From NCBI GenBank assembly GCA_902168225.1, contig CABHOW010000048.1:53555-117554 (forward strand): a DNA stretch of 64,000 bases, read 5' to 3'. This DNA is from an uncultured Flavihumibacter sp. Lineage in GTDB: Bacteria > Bacteroidota > Bacteroidia > Chitinophagales > Chitinophagaceae. The notes beneath the pieces are model-generated. The model was not told the DNA's origin. It did not search any database and saw nothing but the letters and a program-made list of their open reading frames with translations. Within the stretch, counting starts at the first letter, position 1. Each line of letters begins with the position of its first letter. The translations under genes were made by a program, and so were the position numbers. Positions 26,920-36,723 of the stretch are shown here, piece after piece.

Positions 26920-28299
26920 ATGCAGTTAAATAGAGCTATACTGGATACTATAAGCCATGAAACTGTTCAGGTTCCTCCTGCCTATTTATTTGACTTACCG
27001 GAACGAATTATTCAGTTTGGAACAGGAGTTTTATTAAGGGGGTTACCTGATTATTTTATCCATCAGGCTAATATTAATAATGCTTTTAATGGTAGGGTTG
27101 TAGTAGTAAAATCCACATCAGTTGGCCAAACAGATGCATTTGCTTTACAGGATGGATTATTTACCCACGGGATAGAAGGCATTAAGGATGGAAAGCAAGT
27201 ACAGGACTTTTTTATTAATAGCAGTATCAGTCGGGTTTTAACAGCTAATAGAGAATGGAGTTCAATACTTCAGCTGGCGGAGCAAAAGCAAATCAATATT
27301 ATTTTTTCTAATGTTACTGAAGCCGGCTTTGTTTCAGATATCAATGATCGTATTACAGATGGGGTACCCAAAAGCTTCCCGGGTAAATTATTAGCCTTAA
27401 TGTATAAGCGTTATGTTCATTTTAATGGTGCTTCAGATGCGGGGTATATCATTTTACCAACCGAATTAATTCCCGATAATGGTAGTAAACTCTTTGCGAT
27501 GATAAAAGAATTAGCCATGCTAAATCAATTACCCTTATTATTCATCGATTGGTTAAGGGAGGCAAATGATTTTTGCAACACATTGGTAGATAGAATTGTA
27601 CCGGGTAAATTACCGGCAGAAAGGCAAATACAAGTAAATAAAAATGTAGGATATCATGATGAGTTAATGATTGTGAGTGAACCTTATGCATTATGGGCGA
27701 TTGAAAGTAGCAGTATGCAAACAAAACACACACTTTCCTTTGCAAATCAACAGGGAATAGTGGTGGTTCCTTCTATTGTTAAATACAGAGAGCTTAAACT
27801 TCGTTTGCTAAATGGCACCCATACTTTCAGTTGTGCAATTGCCAGTTTAATGGGTTTTGAAACAGTTAAAGATGCCATGCAACATGTGGCTTTTTATAAT
27901 TATATTAAACAATTGATGCATCAGGAAATTATCCCCTGTTTACTTAGTCATAATATTGCTATCGGTGAAGCAACGGATTTTGCAAATGATGTTATCGATC
28001 GTTTCAAAAATCCTTATTTGGCGCATCGTTGGGAAAGTATTATGGTAGATGTTCATACAAAAATGAAGACACGTAATATTCCACTGATTGAAAAATTTCT
28101 TATTAAGTATAAAACTTCACCAACGCTTATGGCTTTAGGATATGCCGCTTATATTGTAGCTACAAGCTCGCCTGTCAGTTTTCCCTGGGATAACGTAATA
28201 GATGATGCAAAACTTTTTGAGGAAAAAGTAGTTGGCTATGTAAATGCAATAAAACAAAATGGCGTAGTTATAAGCTTGGAAAAATTAGTACTAACTTAA
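26920..28299 (+). CDS. uxaB: Tagaturonate reductase (mannitol dehydrogenase family)
   Basis: A 459-residue NAD-dependent polyol dehydrogenase-type enzyme that reduces D-tagaturonate to D-altronate. The N-terminal IIQFGTGVLLRGLPDYFI is the nucleotide-binding start used by UxaB (mannitol dehydrogenases have a similar GxGxFxR). The centre has IIFSNVTEAGF, and KYRELKLRLLNGTHTFSCAI carries the family Lys, Asn and His (KxxxxN..H). The identification rests on these motifs and on the uxaC, kdgK and eda neighbours. The ATG at 26920 follows a 127-base gap. Confidence 0.9.
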   Translation: MQLNRAILDTISHETVQVPPAYLFDLPERIIQFGTGVLLRGLPDYFIHQANINNAFNGRVVVVKSTSVGQTDAFALQDGLFTHGIEGIKDGKQVQDFFINSSISRVLTANREWSSILQLAEQKQINIIFSNVTEAGFVSDINDRITDGVPKSFPGKLLALMYKRYVHFNGASDAGYIILPTELIPDNGSKLFAMIKELAMLNQLPLLFIDWLREANDFCNTLVDRIVPGKLPAERQIQVNKNVGYHDELMIVSEPYALWAIESSSMQTKHTLSFANQQGIVVVPSIVKYRELKLRLLNGTHTFSCAIASLMGFETVKDAMQHVAFYNYIKQLMHQEIIPCLLSHNIAIGEATDFANDVIDRFKNPYLAHRWESIMVDVHTKMKTRNIPLIEKFLIKYKTSPTLMALGYAAYIVATSSPVSFPWDNVIDDAKLFEEKVVGYVNAIKQNGVVISLEKLVLT

Positions 28300-28385
28300 T
28301 AAATTATGAGTGAGTCATAGCTATACTATTAAATCAGGATGATTTTATTCCATGGAAACGTGGTGTAAGCTTATAAATAAATTGT

Positions 28386-29801
28386 ATGAAACCTTTTTTA
28401 AATAGCGACTTTTTATTGAATAATAAAACAGCAGTTCGTTTATATCATGAGTATGCTGCTGCCATGCCCATTATTGATTATCACTGTCACTTATTACCTG
28501 AACAGATTGCCAATGATCATCTGTTCGCCAATATCACACAAGCATGGTTATATGGAGATCATTATAAGTGGAGAGCCATGCGTACGAATGGAGTGGCTGA
28601 AAAATACTGTACAGGTTCGGCTTCCGATAAAGAAAAATTTGAGCAGTGGGCAGCAACAGTTCCTTTTACTTTACGCAACCCCTTATATCATTGGACCCAT
28701 CTAGAGTTACAAAGATATTTTGGGATATCGGCATTATTATCACCCAATACATCATCAGCTATTTATAAGGAAGCAAGTACGCAAATAAGTGATCCTTCTA
28801 TGAGTACACGTAACCTTATCCGGAAAATGAATGTGGTAACTATTTGTACAACCGACGATCCGGTAGATTCATTAGTACACCATCAAAAAATAAAAGATGA
28901 TAATTTTGAAATAAGGGTACTACCTGCTTTTCGTCCGGATAAAGCAATGGATGTTAAAAGTACACATCAATTTAATAGTTATATTAAGCAATTAGAAGCG
29001 GCAACGAATTTATCTGTTTCTTCTTTTGATGATTTTTTATACGCATTACAAAACAGACATGATTTTTTTGCATCTATGGGTTGCTCTATTAGTGATCATG
29101 GCTTGGAAGAAATGTATGTAAGTGATTTTTCAGGTAGCGAAATTGAAACGATATTTAGTAAAATTCATAGTGGTAAAGAATTGAATAGTGTAGAGCAGCA
29201 CAAATTTAAAAGTTGTATGCTTTTGCACTTTGCAGAGTGGGATTGGGAAAAGGGATGGGTGCAACAGTTTCATTTAGGTGCATTAAGAAATAATAATAGT
29301 AGGATGATGCAGTTATTAGGCGCCGATACGGGGTGGGATAGTATCGGTGATTTCAGTCAGGCTGCCGGTCTTGCTAAATTTTTAAACAGATTAGATCAAG
29401 ATGATAAGTTGGCTAAAACTATTATTTACAATTTAAACCCTGCGGATAATGAATTGATAGCTTCTATGATTGGAAATTTCAATGACGGGTCTATTCCTGG
29501 TAAAATGCAGTTTGGAAGTGCTTGGTGGTTCTTAGATCAGAAAGATGGAATCGAAAAGCAAATGAATGCTTTGAGTAATATGGGCTTAATTAGCAGGTTT
29601 ATTGGGATGCTTACCGATTCGAGAAGTTTTTTATCATTTCCTCGTCATGAATATTTCCGGCGAATACTCTGTAATATTTTTGGAGAAGAAGTAGAGAATG
29701 GTTTATTACCCAATGATATTAATTGGATAGGTAAGATTATTGAAGATATCTGTTTCCATAACGCCAATAAATATTTCGGATGGGAAATAGCGCATCAGTA
29801 A
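28386..29801 (+). CDS. uxaC: Uronate isomerase (glucuronate/galacturonate isomerase)
   Basis: A 471-residue amidohydrolase-fold isomerase that converts D-glucuronate to D-fructuronate and D-galacturonate to D-tagaturonate. Visible are MPIIDYHCHLLPEQIA (metal His pair), HWTHLELQRYFGI, TICTTDDPVDSL, LPAFRPD, and MLTDSRSFLSFPRHEYFRRI near the C-terminus, all family signatures. The length is normal for UxaC. It follows uxaB after 86 bases. Its product tagaturonate is the UxaB substrate, so the two genes form consecutive steps of galacturonate breakdown. Confidence 0.94.
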   Translation: MKPFLNSDFLLNNKTAVRLYHEYAAAMPIIDYHCHLLPEQIANDHLFANITQAWLYGDHYKWRAMRTNGVAEKYCTGSASDKEKFEQWAATVPFTLRNPLYHWTHLELQRYFGISALLSPNTSSAIYKEASTQISDPSMSTRNLIRKMNVVTICTTDDPVDSLVHHQKIKDDNFEIRVLPAFRPDKAMDVKSTHQFNSYIKQLEAATNLSVSSFDDFLYALQNRHDFFASMGCSISDHGLEEMYVSDFSGSEIETIFSKIHSGKELNSVEQHKFKSCMLLHFAEWDWEKGWVQQFHLGALRNNNSRMMQLLGADTGWDSIGDFSQAAGLAKFLNRLDQDDKLAKTIIYNLNPADNELIASMIGNFNDGSIPGKMQFGSAWWFLDQKDGIEKQMNALSNMGLISRFIGMLTDSRSFLSFPRHEYFRRILCNIFGEEVENGLLPNDINWIGKIIEDICFHNANKYFGWEIAHQ

Positions 29802-29811
29802 AAAGTAAAAA

Positions 29812-29946
29812 ATGACAACATTAAAACGGTTTGAGTTAAAGCGAAAAAAAGGTTTGGTTACTGGGTGCGATACCGGTTTGGGCATGGCCGGTGAGAATTT
29901 AGCTTATACTGATATGGATCCGATAACGATGGACGTATTAAAGTAA
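29812..29946 (+). pseudogene. Remnant of a short-chain dehydrogenase (KduD/gluconate-5-dehydrogenase-like)
   Basis: A 44-codon ORF between uxaC and kdgK. Its first half, FELKRKKGLVTGCDTGLG, matches the N-terminal nucleotide-binding start of KduD-type short-chain dehydrogenases (VTGCDTGLG is characteristic). It then breaks off. The last residues (LAYTDMDPITMDVLK) might derive from the region near the family's PGYxxTxxT loop, which would mean a large internal deletion, but that part is a guess. A normal SDR has about 250 residues. The position in a uronate operon agrees with a former keto-deoxyuronate or fructuronate step. Confidence 0.6.
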
Positions 29947-29948
29947 TT

Positions 29949-30956
29949 ATGGCTAAGATTTGTTGTTTTGGGGAATTATTATTGCGCTTGTCGCCCTCTT
30001 TGGGTGGTGAATGGATTCAGCATGGGTCTATGCCTGTATATGTTGGTGGTGCCGAGTTGAATGTTGCGAGAGCTTTGGCTAAATGGGGAGTGTCTGTTAA
30101 GTATGTTAGCGCTGTGCCTGCCAATTATTTGAGTGAAGAAATTGAACAGCAATTAAATAAGGAGTCGGTTGAATTTGTTTCTTTGCCATCAAGCGGAGAT
30201 CGAATAGGTATCTACTATCTTCCCGAAGGGAAAGACCTTAAAAATGCAGGCGTTATTTATGATAGAGCTTACTCATCTTTTGCCGCATTAGAACCGGGAA
30301 CAATCAATTGGAAAAAAATATTAAAAGACTGTACGCATTTTCATTTTAGTGCTATTAGTCCGGCACTGAATCAAAATATAGCAATTATTTGTAAAGAGGC
30401 GTTGGAAGCAGCTACTGCATTAGATTTAGTGATATCGGTAGATTTGAATTATCGATCTAAATTATGGCAGTACGGCAAAAAACCGATCGATATTATGCCC
30501 GATTTAGTTACCCATTGCCATATAATGATGGGTAATATTTGGAGTGCACATGAATTATTGGGTGTGGCAATAGATAAGGATCCGCATCGTAAAACGGCTA
30601 AAGAGCATTATGCAAGTCTCGCAAATGAAACTACAGCAGATATTTTCAAACACTATCCAAATTGTAGGCAAGTAGCTAATACTTTTCGATTTACCCATGA
30701 TGGTGCAGTTAGCTATTTCGCAACCTTACACGATACACTTAATACTGCTGTTTCAAAGACTTTTGTAGCAGATAAAGTGGTAGACCCGGTTGGTAGTGGT
30801 GATTGTTTTATGGGGGCTTTATTATATGGTGATATCACTAAAAAATATCAATCGTCTTTATTAGTATCAGTAGCAGCATCTGCAGCTTATGGTAAATTAG
30901 CCGAGAGAGGAGATCATACGCAACAATCTATTCAACAAATTGAATCAAGAATATAA
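29949..30956 (+). CDS. kdgK: 2-dehydro-3-deoxygluconokinase (PfkB family)
   Basis: A 335-residue ribokinase-type enzyme that phosphorylates 2-keto-3-deoxygluconate to KDPG. The N-terminal CFGELLLRLSP and YVGGAELNVARALAKWG (substrate lid and GG motif) and the C-terminal VDPVGSGDCFMGALLYG (catalytic Asp in the anion hole) are family marks. The neighbouring KDPG aldolase, whose start follows by one base, fixes the assignment to KDG rather than fructose or ribose. It begins two bases after the stop of the SDR remnant. Confidence 0.92.
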   Translation: MAKICCFGELLLRLSPSLGGEWIQHGSMPVYVGGAELNVARALAKWGVSVKYVSAVPANYLSEEIEQQLNKESVEFVSLPSSGDRIGIYYLPEGKDLKNAGVIYDRAYSSFAALEPGTINWKKILKDCTHFHFSAISPALNQNIAIICKEALEAATALDLVISVDLNYRSKLWQYGKKPIDIMPDLVTHCHIMMGNIWSAHELLGVAIDKDPHRKTAKEHYASLANETTADIFKHYPNCRQVANTFRFTHDGAVSYFATLHDTLNTAVSKTFVADKVVDPVGSGDCFMGALLYGDITKKYQSSLLVSVAASAAYGKLAERGDHTQQSIQQIESRI

Positions 30957-30957
30957 A

Positions 30958-31605
30958 ATGGATCACTACGAACAATTAACAGCTGTTATAAAGTCGCAGA
31001 TTATACTTCCCCTATTTTATCATGATGATGAAACTGTATGCTTAGCTATAACAGATGCTTTATATGCAGGTGGCATCAGGGCTATTGAGTTTACCAATAG
31101 AGGTAAAAATGCCTTGGCAAATTTTAAAGCTTTAGTAGGTAAAAGAGATAGGCTGAAAGGACTATACCTTGGAGTTGGAACGATCACTACAGCAGAGCAG
31201 GCTACACAGTTCATAGATGCGGGAGCCGATTTTTTAATTAGCCCTGTTTTTGATGCAACCGTTGCTGATACTACCTATTTACATAAAATTCCTTGGATAC
31301 CAGGCTGTATGACGCCTACTGAAATACATGTAGCTGCTACAGCCGGTTGTAATTTGATCAAGCTTTTTCCCGGTAATGTATTGGGAACTTCTTTTGTTCA
31401 AGCTATTAAACCCTTGTTCCCTTCATTAGATTTTGTAGTGACGGGTGGTGTAGAAGCCAATAAGCAAAATATTGAATTGTGGTTAAAAGCAGGGGTAATG
31501 GGAGTTGGTTTAGGAAGTAAGTTTATTACGGAAGAAATTATTACGAATAAAAAATTTGATGAGCTAACCAAGCAAACGGCTGCGTTACTTCATTCACTTA
31601 AATAG
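30958..31605 (+). CDS. eda: KDPG aldolase (2-dehydro-3-deoxyphosphogluconate aldolase)
   Basis: A 215-residue class I aldolase that splits KDPG into pyruvate and glyceraldehyde-3-phosphate. Glu in GIRAIEFTNRG is the general base, and the Schiff-base Lys is in NLIKLFPGN; PWIPGCMTPTEI and VTGGVEANK bind phosphate. The frame is open from 30940, but the ATG at 30958, one base after the kdgK stop, is preferred because it gives the usual family length. This is the last step of the uronate branch in this operon. Confidence 0.93.
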   Translation: MDHYEQLTAVIKSQIILPLFYHDDETVCLAITDALYAGGIRAIEFTNRGKNALANFKALVGKRDRLKGLYLGVGTITTAEQATQFIDAGADFLISPVFDATVADTTYLHKIPWIPGCMTPTEIHVAATAGCNLIKLFPGNVLGTSFVQAIKPLFPSLDFVVTGGVEANKQNIELWLKAGVMGVGLGSKFITEEIITNKKFDELTKQTAALLHSLK

Positions 31606-31612
31606 CCTAACG

Positions 31613-32911
31613 ATGCAAGCAACTATTGGTACTTACAGGTGGCGGATATGTGCCCTTGTTTTTTTTGCCACCACTATCAATTATTTAGATAGGGCAGTTA
31701 TTAGTTTGCTAAAATCTACCCTTACTGCAGAAATGCATTGGAATGATGGAGACTATGCTAATGTAGAAATTGCTTTTAAAATTTCTTATGCCATCGGGTT
31801 ATTGATAGCGGGTAGCATCATTGATAGGATAGGAACCAAAAAAGGATATGCTTGGGCAACAGGTTTATGGAGTGTATCGGCTGTTTCGCACGCTTTTGTA
31901 TCTACAGTTGGTGGCTTCGCTGGAGCCAGAGCCGCATTGGGCTTAACGGAAGCGGGTAATTTTCCAGCTGCCATAAAAACAGTAGCGGAATGGTTCCCCA
32001 AAAAGGAAAGAGCATTAGCAACAGGGATATTCAATTCAGGGGCAAATATTGGTGCCATTGTTGCACCATTAAGTGTTCCTTTTATTGCGGTTCATTTTGG
32101 ATGGCAATGGGCATTTATTATTACAGGTGTGCTTGGATTTGTTTGGTTATTTTTTTGGTTGAAATATTACCATAAACCGGCATCGCAACCCTTACTTAGT
32201 AAAGCTGAGTTTGATTATATCAATAGTGATAAAGATGAGCTTATTACTGTTGAAAAAGAAGCAGAGCCAACAATCAGTTGGATTAAGCTCTTACAATTCA
32301 AACAAACATGGGCCTTTGCCATAGGGAAATTACTTACCGATCCTATCTGGTGGTTTTATTTATTTTGGTTACCCGATTTCCTAGAAAGTCAGTATGCATT
32401 AAAGGGAACAGCTATTGCATTACCGGTAGCATTGGTGTATACCATATCTACTTTTGGAAGTATTGGTGGAGGCTGGTTACCTATGTATTTGATCAAAAAT
32501 AACTGGCCGGTATTTAGGGCTCGTAAAACATCTATGTTTATTTATGCTTTACTGGTATTACCTATTTTATTAGCGCAAGTTGCGGGAGGCGTTAATATGT
32601 GGCTGGCTGTGCTTATTATTGGATTAGCAGCATCTGCGCATCAAGCATGGAGTGCTAATATTTTTACAACAGTAAGTGATATGTTTCCTAAATCGGCTGT
32701 TGGCTCTGTAACGGGTATTGGAGGTATGTTTGGTGCGATCGGAGGTATTTTTTTATCGCTAGCAGTACAGAAAAATTTGTTTGTGTATTATCGTTCTATT
32801 AACAAAATTGAAACAGCTTATTATATTATGTTCTTAGTTTGTGGGTTAGCCTACCTAACTGCCTGGATAATCATGCATCTATTGGTACCTAAAATGAAAA
32901 AGGTTGTTTAA
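31613..32911 (+). CDS. exuT: Hexuronate transporter, MFS (ExuT-like)
   Basis: A 432-residue major facilitator with 12 helices and the anion:cation symporter marks: INYLDRAVISLL in helix 1, DRIGTKKGYAWATGLWSV (the MFS loop A motif), RAALGLTEAGNFPAAIKTVAEWF and RALATGIFNSGANIGAI. These are typical of ExuT/GudP-type uptake of hexuronates and aldarates. It follows eda by seven bases and is followed by galK after eight, so it belongs to the uronate operon. Galacturonate or glucuronate is the expected substrate. Confidence 0.9.
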   Translation: MQATIGTYRWRICALVFFATTINYLDRAVISLLKSTLTAEMHWNDGDYANVEIAFKISYAIGLLIAGSIIDRIGTKKGYAWATGLWSVSAVSHAFVSTVGGFAGARAALGLTEAGNFPAAIKTVAEWFPKKERALATGIFNSGANIGAIVAPLSVPFIAVHFGWQWAFIITGVLGFVWLFFWLKYYHKPASQPLLSKAEFDYINSDKDELITVEKEAEPTISWIKLLQFKQTWAFAIGKLLTDPIWWFYLFWLPDFLESQYALKGTAIALPVALVYTISTFGSIGGGWLPMYLIKNNWPVFRARKTSMFIYALLVLPILLAQVAGGVNMWLAVLIIGLAASAHQAWSANIFTTVSDMFPKSAVGSVTGIGGMFGAIGGIFLSLAVQKNLFVYYRSINKIETAYYIMFLVCGLAYLTAWIIMHLLVPKMKKVV

Positions 32912-32919
32912 ATTGAGAC

Positions 32920-34068
32920 ATGATCGAGTTGCTCAAGAATACATTTTCCCAATTATTTAAGGAAGAACCATCTATTGTATTTGCTCCGGGTAGGATAAAT
33001 ATAATAGGCGAGCATACAGATTATAATGATGGCTATGTGCTACCTGCTGCTATTGATAAAGGCATTTATATAGCTGCTAATAGAAATGCAGATGGTCGTG
33101 TAAATTTATTCAGTATTGAATATAATGAGCTTTATACCTGTTCAATAGCGGAACTTAGTAAAACAAGTATTCATTGGGTTAACTATGTATTAGGAGCCAT
33201 TATAGAGCTTAAGCAGCGGGGTTATGACATTCAAGGATTCAATGCAGTAATTACGAGTAATCTTCCGGTAGGAGCGGGAGTATCTTCTTCTGCAGCGTTA
33301 ACAAGTGCAACCCTTTTTGCTTTGAATCAACTGTTTTCACTAGGTTTAGGAAAGACAGTAATGGCAAAGTTGGCACAACAAGTTGAACATCATTTTGCTG
33401 GTGTTAATTGTGGTATTATGGATATGTTCACTTCGCTCATGGGTAAAGAAAATCATGCGATTCAGCTAGATTGTAGAGATTTAAGTTATAGCTATGTTCC
33501 TATTAACTTAGATTCATACGTATTTGTTTTGATGAATACAAATGTCAAACATTCATTGGCTTCAACGGCTTATAATCAGAGAAGAAAAGAATGTGAAGCA
33601 GGTGTGGCGTTAGTAAAATCCAAATATCCTGAAGTGCGCTCGCTGAGAGATATTTCTTTAGCTATGCTCACAGAATGTATTCCTGTAACTAGTATCATTC
33701 ATAAAAGATGTTCCTGTATTGTTAATGAAATAGCGAGAGTTGTTTCAGCGGTGGATGCTATTTCTAAAAGGGATTTAGTTTCATTAGGTTCATTACTTTA
33801 TCAAGCACATGATGAATTAAGTCATTTGTATGAAGTGAGTTGTAAGGAGTTAGATTATTTAGTAGGTACAGTTCAGCAAATGGAAGGTGTTATGGGAGCC
33901 CGCATGATGGGTGGGGGCTTTGGAGGTTGCACACTTAATTTAATTCATAAAGATTTTGTGAGTAGCATAATAACTACAGTTAAGGCTTCGTATGAAGCTG
34001 ATTGTAAGCTACCATTCGATTCGTTTATAGTTTCTTTAGGAGATGGGGCAAAGTTGATCACGAACTAG
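32920..34068 (+). CDS. galK: Galactokinase
   Basis: A 382-residue GHMP kinase that phosphorylates galactose at C1 for the Leloir pathway. The galactokinase signature [20 protein letters not shown], the ATP loop [16 protein letters not shown] and the C-terminal [17 protein letters not shown] are all present. It is placed at the end of the uronate operon, which fits use of pectin- or plant-polysaccharide-derived galactose together with galacturonate. galT or galE are not in the window. The stop shares a CTAG palindrome with the convergent accA stop. Confidence 0.94.
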   Translation: MIELLKNTFSQLFKEEPSIVFAPGRINIIGEHTDYNDGYVLPAAIDKGIYIAANRNADGRVNLFSIEYNELYTCSIAELSKTSIHWVNYVLGAIIELKQRGYDIQGFNAVITSNLPVGAGVSSSAALTSATLFALNQLFSLGLGKTVMAKLAQQVEHHFAGVNCGIMDMFTSLMGKENHAIQLDCRDLSYSYVPINLDSYVFVLMNTNVKHSLASTAYNQRRKECEAGVALVKSKYPEVRSLRDISLAMLTECIPVTSIIHKRCSCIVNEIARVVSAVDAISKRDLVSLGSLLYQAHDELSHLYEVSCKELDYLVGTVQQMEGVMGARMMGGGFGGCTLNLIHKDFVSSIITTVKASYEADCKLPFDSFIVSLGDGAKLITN

Positions 34069-35048
34069 CCTGCAGTTACTTCTTCCCAGAATCCCATTTT
34101 ACCGTATTTCTCAATACGTTCATTGATTCTATCGGTAGGGTCTTTGTGTTTTACTTCGTGTAGTGCTTTTACGATATGCTCTTTTAGTAGATCGGCAGCT
34201 TCCTGATAATCCCAATGTGCTCCACCCAAAGGTTCTTGAACAATCTCATCTACTAATCCAAAGCCCTTCATATCAGTAGCGGTTAAGCGAAGTTGTTCGG
34301 CGGCAATTTCTTTTTTCTCCCAACTTCTCCATAAGATAGAGCTACAGCTTTCAGGAGAAATAACGGTATACCAGGTATTCTCCATCATCAACACTTTATC
34401 ACCTACGCCAATACCTAAGGCACCGCCACTGGCACCTTCACCAATAATAACGATGATCACGGGTACTTTTAAACGAATCATCTCATAAATATTACGGGCA
34501 ATGGCTTCACCTTGTCCGCGCTCTTCTGCTTCCAAGCCCGGATATGCACCGGGGGTATCAATAAGTGTAATAATAGGTTTATTAAATTTCTCAGCCAGCT
34601 TCATTAATCGCAAGGCTTTTCTATAACCTTCGGGGTTAGCCATACCGAAGTTGCGGAGTTGTCGCATTTTCGTATTAGCTCCTTTTTGCTGCCCCAATAT
34701 CATTACGGTTTCTCCATTCAATTGCGCGAAGCCACCTACCATGGCCTTATCATCTTTTACATTTCTATCGCCATGGAGTTCTACAAAATTCGTACACATT
34801 TTTTCTATGTACTTGAGGGTATAAGGTCTATCTGGGTGGCGACTTAACTGCACTCTTTGCCAGGGGGTAAGATGTGCGGTAATATCTTTACGTTTTTCTA
34901 TAATCGCTTCTTCCAGTTGGCGTATAGTACTAGTATAATCTATTTTAGGATTTTTTTCAGCCAGCTTTTTTGCGTCTTCAATTTGTTCGTATAAATCCTT
35001 TATAGGCTTCTCAAAATCAAGAAATTGTCTATTGGGGTATTGCGGCAT
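34065..35048 (-). CDS. accA: Acetyl-CoA carboxylase carboxyltransferase subunit alpha
   Basis: A 327-residue AccA that, with AccD, moves the carboxyl group from biotin to acetyl-CoA for fatty-acid synthesis. The N-terminal coiled-coil [65 protein letters not shown] and [16 protein letters not shown] are the standard order. The length is normal. It is followed (upstream on the plus strand) by a 146-base region that also carries the tRNA-Asp promoter, so two transcription units start there in opposite directions. Confidence 0.96.
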   Translation of the reverse strand: MPQYPNRQFLDFEKPIKDLYEQIEDAKKLAEKNPKIDYTSTIRQLEEAIIEKRKDITAHLTPWQRVQLSRHPDRPYTLKYIEKMCTNFVELHGDRNVKDDKAMVGGFAQLNGETVMILGQQKGANTKMRQLRNFGMANPEGYRKALRLMKLAEKFNKPIITLIDTPGAYPGLEAEERGQGEAIARNIYEMIRLKVPVIIVIIGEGASGGALGIGVGDKVLMMENTWYTVISPESCSSILWRSWEKKEIAAEQLRLTATDMKGFGLVDEIVQEPLGGAHWDYQEAADLLKEHIVKALHEVKHKDPTDRINERIEKYGKMGFWEEVTAG

Positions 35049-35099
35049 GAGTTAGTATTGAGTGGGTAAAATTAAGGATTGCATTTTTTTTTGGAAATA

Positions 35100-35132
35100 T
35101 TTGTTTTGAGAACTTTCAAAACCGTATCTTTG
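35100..35132 (+). promoter_or_regulatory. Bacteroidota-type promoter for tRNA-Asp
   Basis: TTTG (35100-35103), 21 bases, then TATCTTTG (35125-35132), an exact match to the TTTG-N19-21-TAnnTTTG pattern. The tRNA starts at 35195, leaving about 55 bases of leader after the expected start of transcription. Confidence 0.75.
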
Positions 35133-35194
35133 CCGTCCTAAAACGCAGAATCTATTGGTTATCTGATAGTTAAAGCGTGGATGAATCGGCTTTT

Positions 35195-35268
35195 GGATCG
35201 GTAGTTCAGTTGGTTAGAATGCCGCCCTGTCACGGCGGAGGTCGCGGGTTCGAGTCCCGTCCGGTCCG
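35195..35268 (+). tRNA. tRNA-Asp (GTC)
   Basis: A complete cloverleaf. The acceptor arm GGATCGG pairs with CCGGTCC (one T-G wobble). The D-arm region is TAGTTCAGTTGGTTAGA, and the anticodon stem CCGCC/GGCGG encloses the loop CTGTCAC with anticodon GTC. The T-arm is CGGGTTCGAGTCCCG. The CCA end is not encoded. A strong terminator follows after two bases. Confidence 0.97.
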
Positions 35269-35270
35269 CA

Positions 35271-35299
35271 AAATCCCCCCGCCTAGGCGGGGGGATTTT
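35271..35299 (+). terminator. Rho-independent terminator after tRNA-Asp
   Basis: A GC-rich stem in which CCCCCCGCC (35275-35283) pairs with GGCGGGGGG (35286-35294), extended by A-T pairs and followed by a run of T. The loop is only two bases (TA), so the tip may fray. Confidence 0.9.
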
Positions 35300-35386
35300 T
35301 GTTTATGGAAACCCTCAATTAATGTAACTATATTCTGTCTATTTTGAGCCGATGATTTACAGGTATAAAAGGATTACGAAAAACAA

Positions 35387-36607
35387 TTAATTAGTCTTTA
35401 AACCGAGTGCTTCTATATAACCCTTATTTGGAACTACGTTTTTAAATTTAGAATTTTCAATATATTCTAGCCACGCTTTTTTAGCAAGTTCAATTTGGAT
35501 GGGCCTAACTTTTCTTATAGCTTCAAAATTTTTTCTTGCAGTATCTGCAAAATTAATGATTAGATCAAAGTTTGATGGCTGATTAATGCTTACAATGCCC
35601 CTTGTGTTATTCATTTTTTTATATGGCCAGTAATGCCATCCAATATTATTTTTCTCTAATAATATTCTGAATTCAGCAACCCAACTGTCTTCATTTTCTC
35701 CAGTTTCTCCACAATAAATAGGCACATTGTATTTATTCCTAAAATCAATATATGATTGAATCACGTCAATAGTTGCCGGTGTCCAATATTTATGAAATTG
35801 ATACACTAATTTTTTATCAAATGGTTTTCCGAAGACTGCAAAATTGGATGCCCACTGAGCTCCTTCTAAAAATATCAAATGATTAGTATCAACTGTCCTA
35901 ATAGCTGTAGTTATTTTTTTAAATAATGGTTCTAATAAAGGATTGAAGTGAGCTGTATCTAAGTAGTGTGGAATGGGTTCATTAAATAAATCATAACCCA
36001 TGACCGTACTATTATTTTTGTAATGAGTGGCTATTTTTTCCCAGATTTCTATAATCAATTGTTGATCCTCTTTACTTTCAAATAAAAAAGGATATCCATA
36101 ACTATCATCTATATTATCACCGGTTTGTCCACCGGGTGCTGCATGCATATCTAGTATCACACTCAAATTTTCGCTAGTGCACCATTTAACAACGGAATCA
36201 AGTAAGGAAAATCCTCTTGTTATTCCCGATCCTCCTAAATATGTTTCGTTTGTAAATAATTTATAATTGAAAGGTACCCTTATGGAATTCATGCCCAAAC
36301 TATGGATGTAGTGGATATCTTCTTTAGTAATATATGTTGCTAAATATTGCTTCCAGAATTTTGCCGTTTCTGCCGGACCAAATAATTCAGAAAATACGTC
36401 ATTTATAAGTCTTGGCGAAGTAGCTTCCTTAAACTTAAACATATAACCTTCCGGCACCAGCCAGTTTCCCAGATTTATTCCCTTAATAAGAAATGGCTTA
36501 CCATCAAGACCTATTATTTCTTTCCCTTTTACACTTATAAATTTCTGAGCGGGTGATTGAACCGCTAAAAGTAATAGAACCAAAAAGTAAATACATTGTC
36601 TTTTCAT
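35387..36607 (-). CDS. Secreted glycoside hydrolase family 5 (exo-beta-1,3-glucanase-like)
   Basis: A 406-residue secreted hydrolase. The start at ATG 36607 gives a clear signal peptide (MKRQCIYFLVLLLLAVQSPA); the longer frame from 36655 only adds 16 unrelated residues. GH5 marks are GINLGNWLVPEGYMFKF, NSIRVPFNYKLF, ILDMHAAPGGQTGDNI, the acid/base Glu in GYDLFNEPIPHY and the nucleophile Glu in IYCGETGENED. The first motif resembles yeast Exg-type glucanases, but specificity is not proven. It is monocistronic, with gaps of about 90-120 bases on each side. Confidence 0.85.
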   Translation of the reverse strand: MKRQCIYFLVLLLLAVQSPAQKFISVKGKEIIGLDGKPFLIKGINLGNWLVPEGYMFKFKEATSPRLINDVFSELFGPAETAKFWKQYLATYITKEDIHYIHSLGMNSIRVPFNYKLFTNETYLGGSGITRGFSLLDSVVKWCTSENLSVILDMHAAPGGQTGDNIDDSYGYPFLFESKEDQQLIIEIWEKIATHYKNNSTVMGYDLFNEPIPHYLDTAHFNPLLEPLFKKITTAIRTVDTNHLIFLEGAQWASNFAVFGKPFDKKLVYQFHKYWTPATIDVIQSYIDFRNKYNVPIYCGETGENEDSWVAEFRILLEKNNIGWHYWPYKKMNNTRGIVSINQPSNFDLIINFADTARKNFEAIRKVRPIQIELAKKAWLEYIENSKFKNVVPNKGYIEALGLKTN

Positions 36608-36723
36608 ACTTAAAATTATTATTAATGTTCTAATGTTGAATTTGTTTATCGTCAAAGAAAGAGGATGATTTGGTTCTAGCGGGTTTCTTTATTTAAATAT
36701 AGGATTTTTTTTATCTTCACCCC

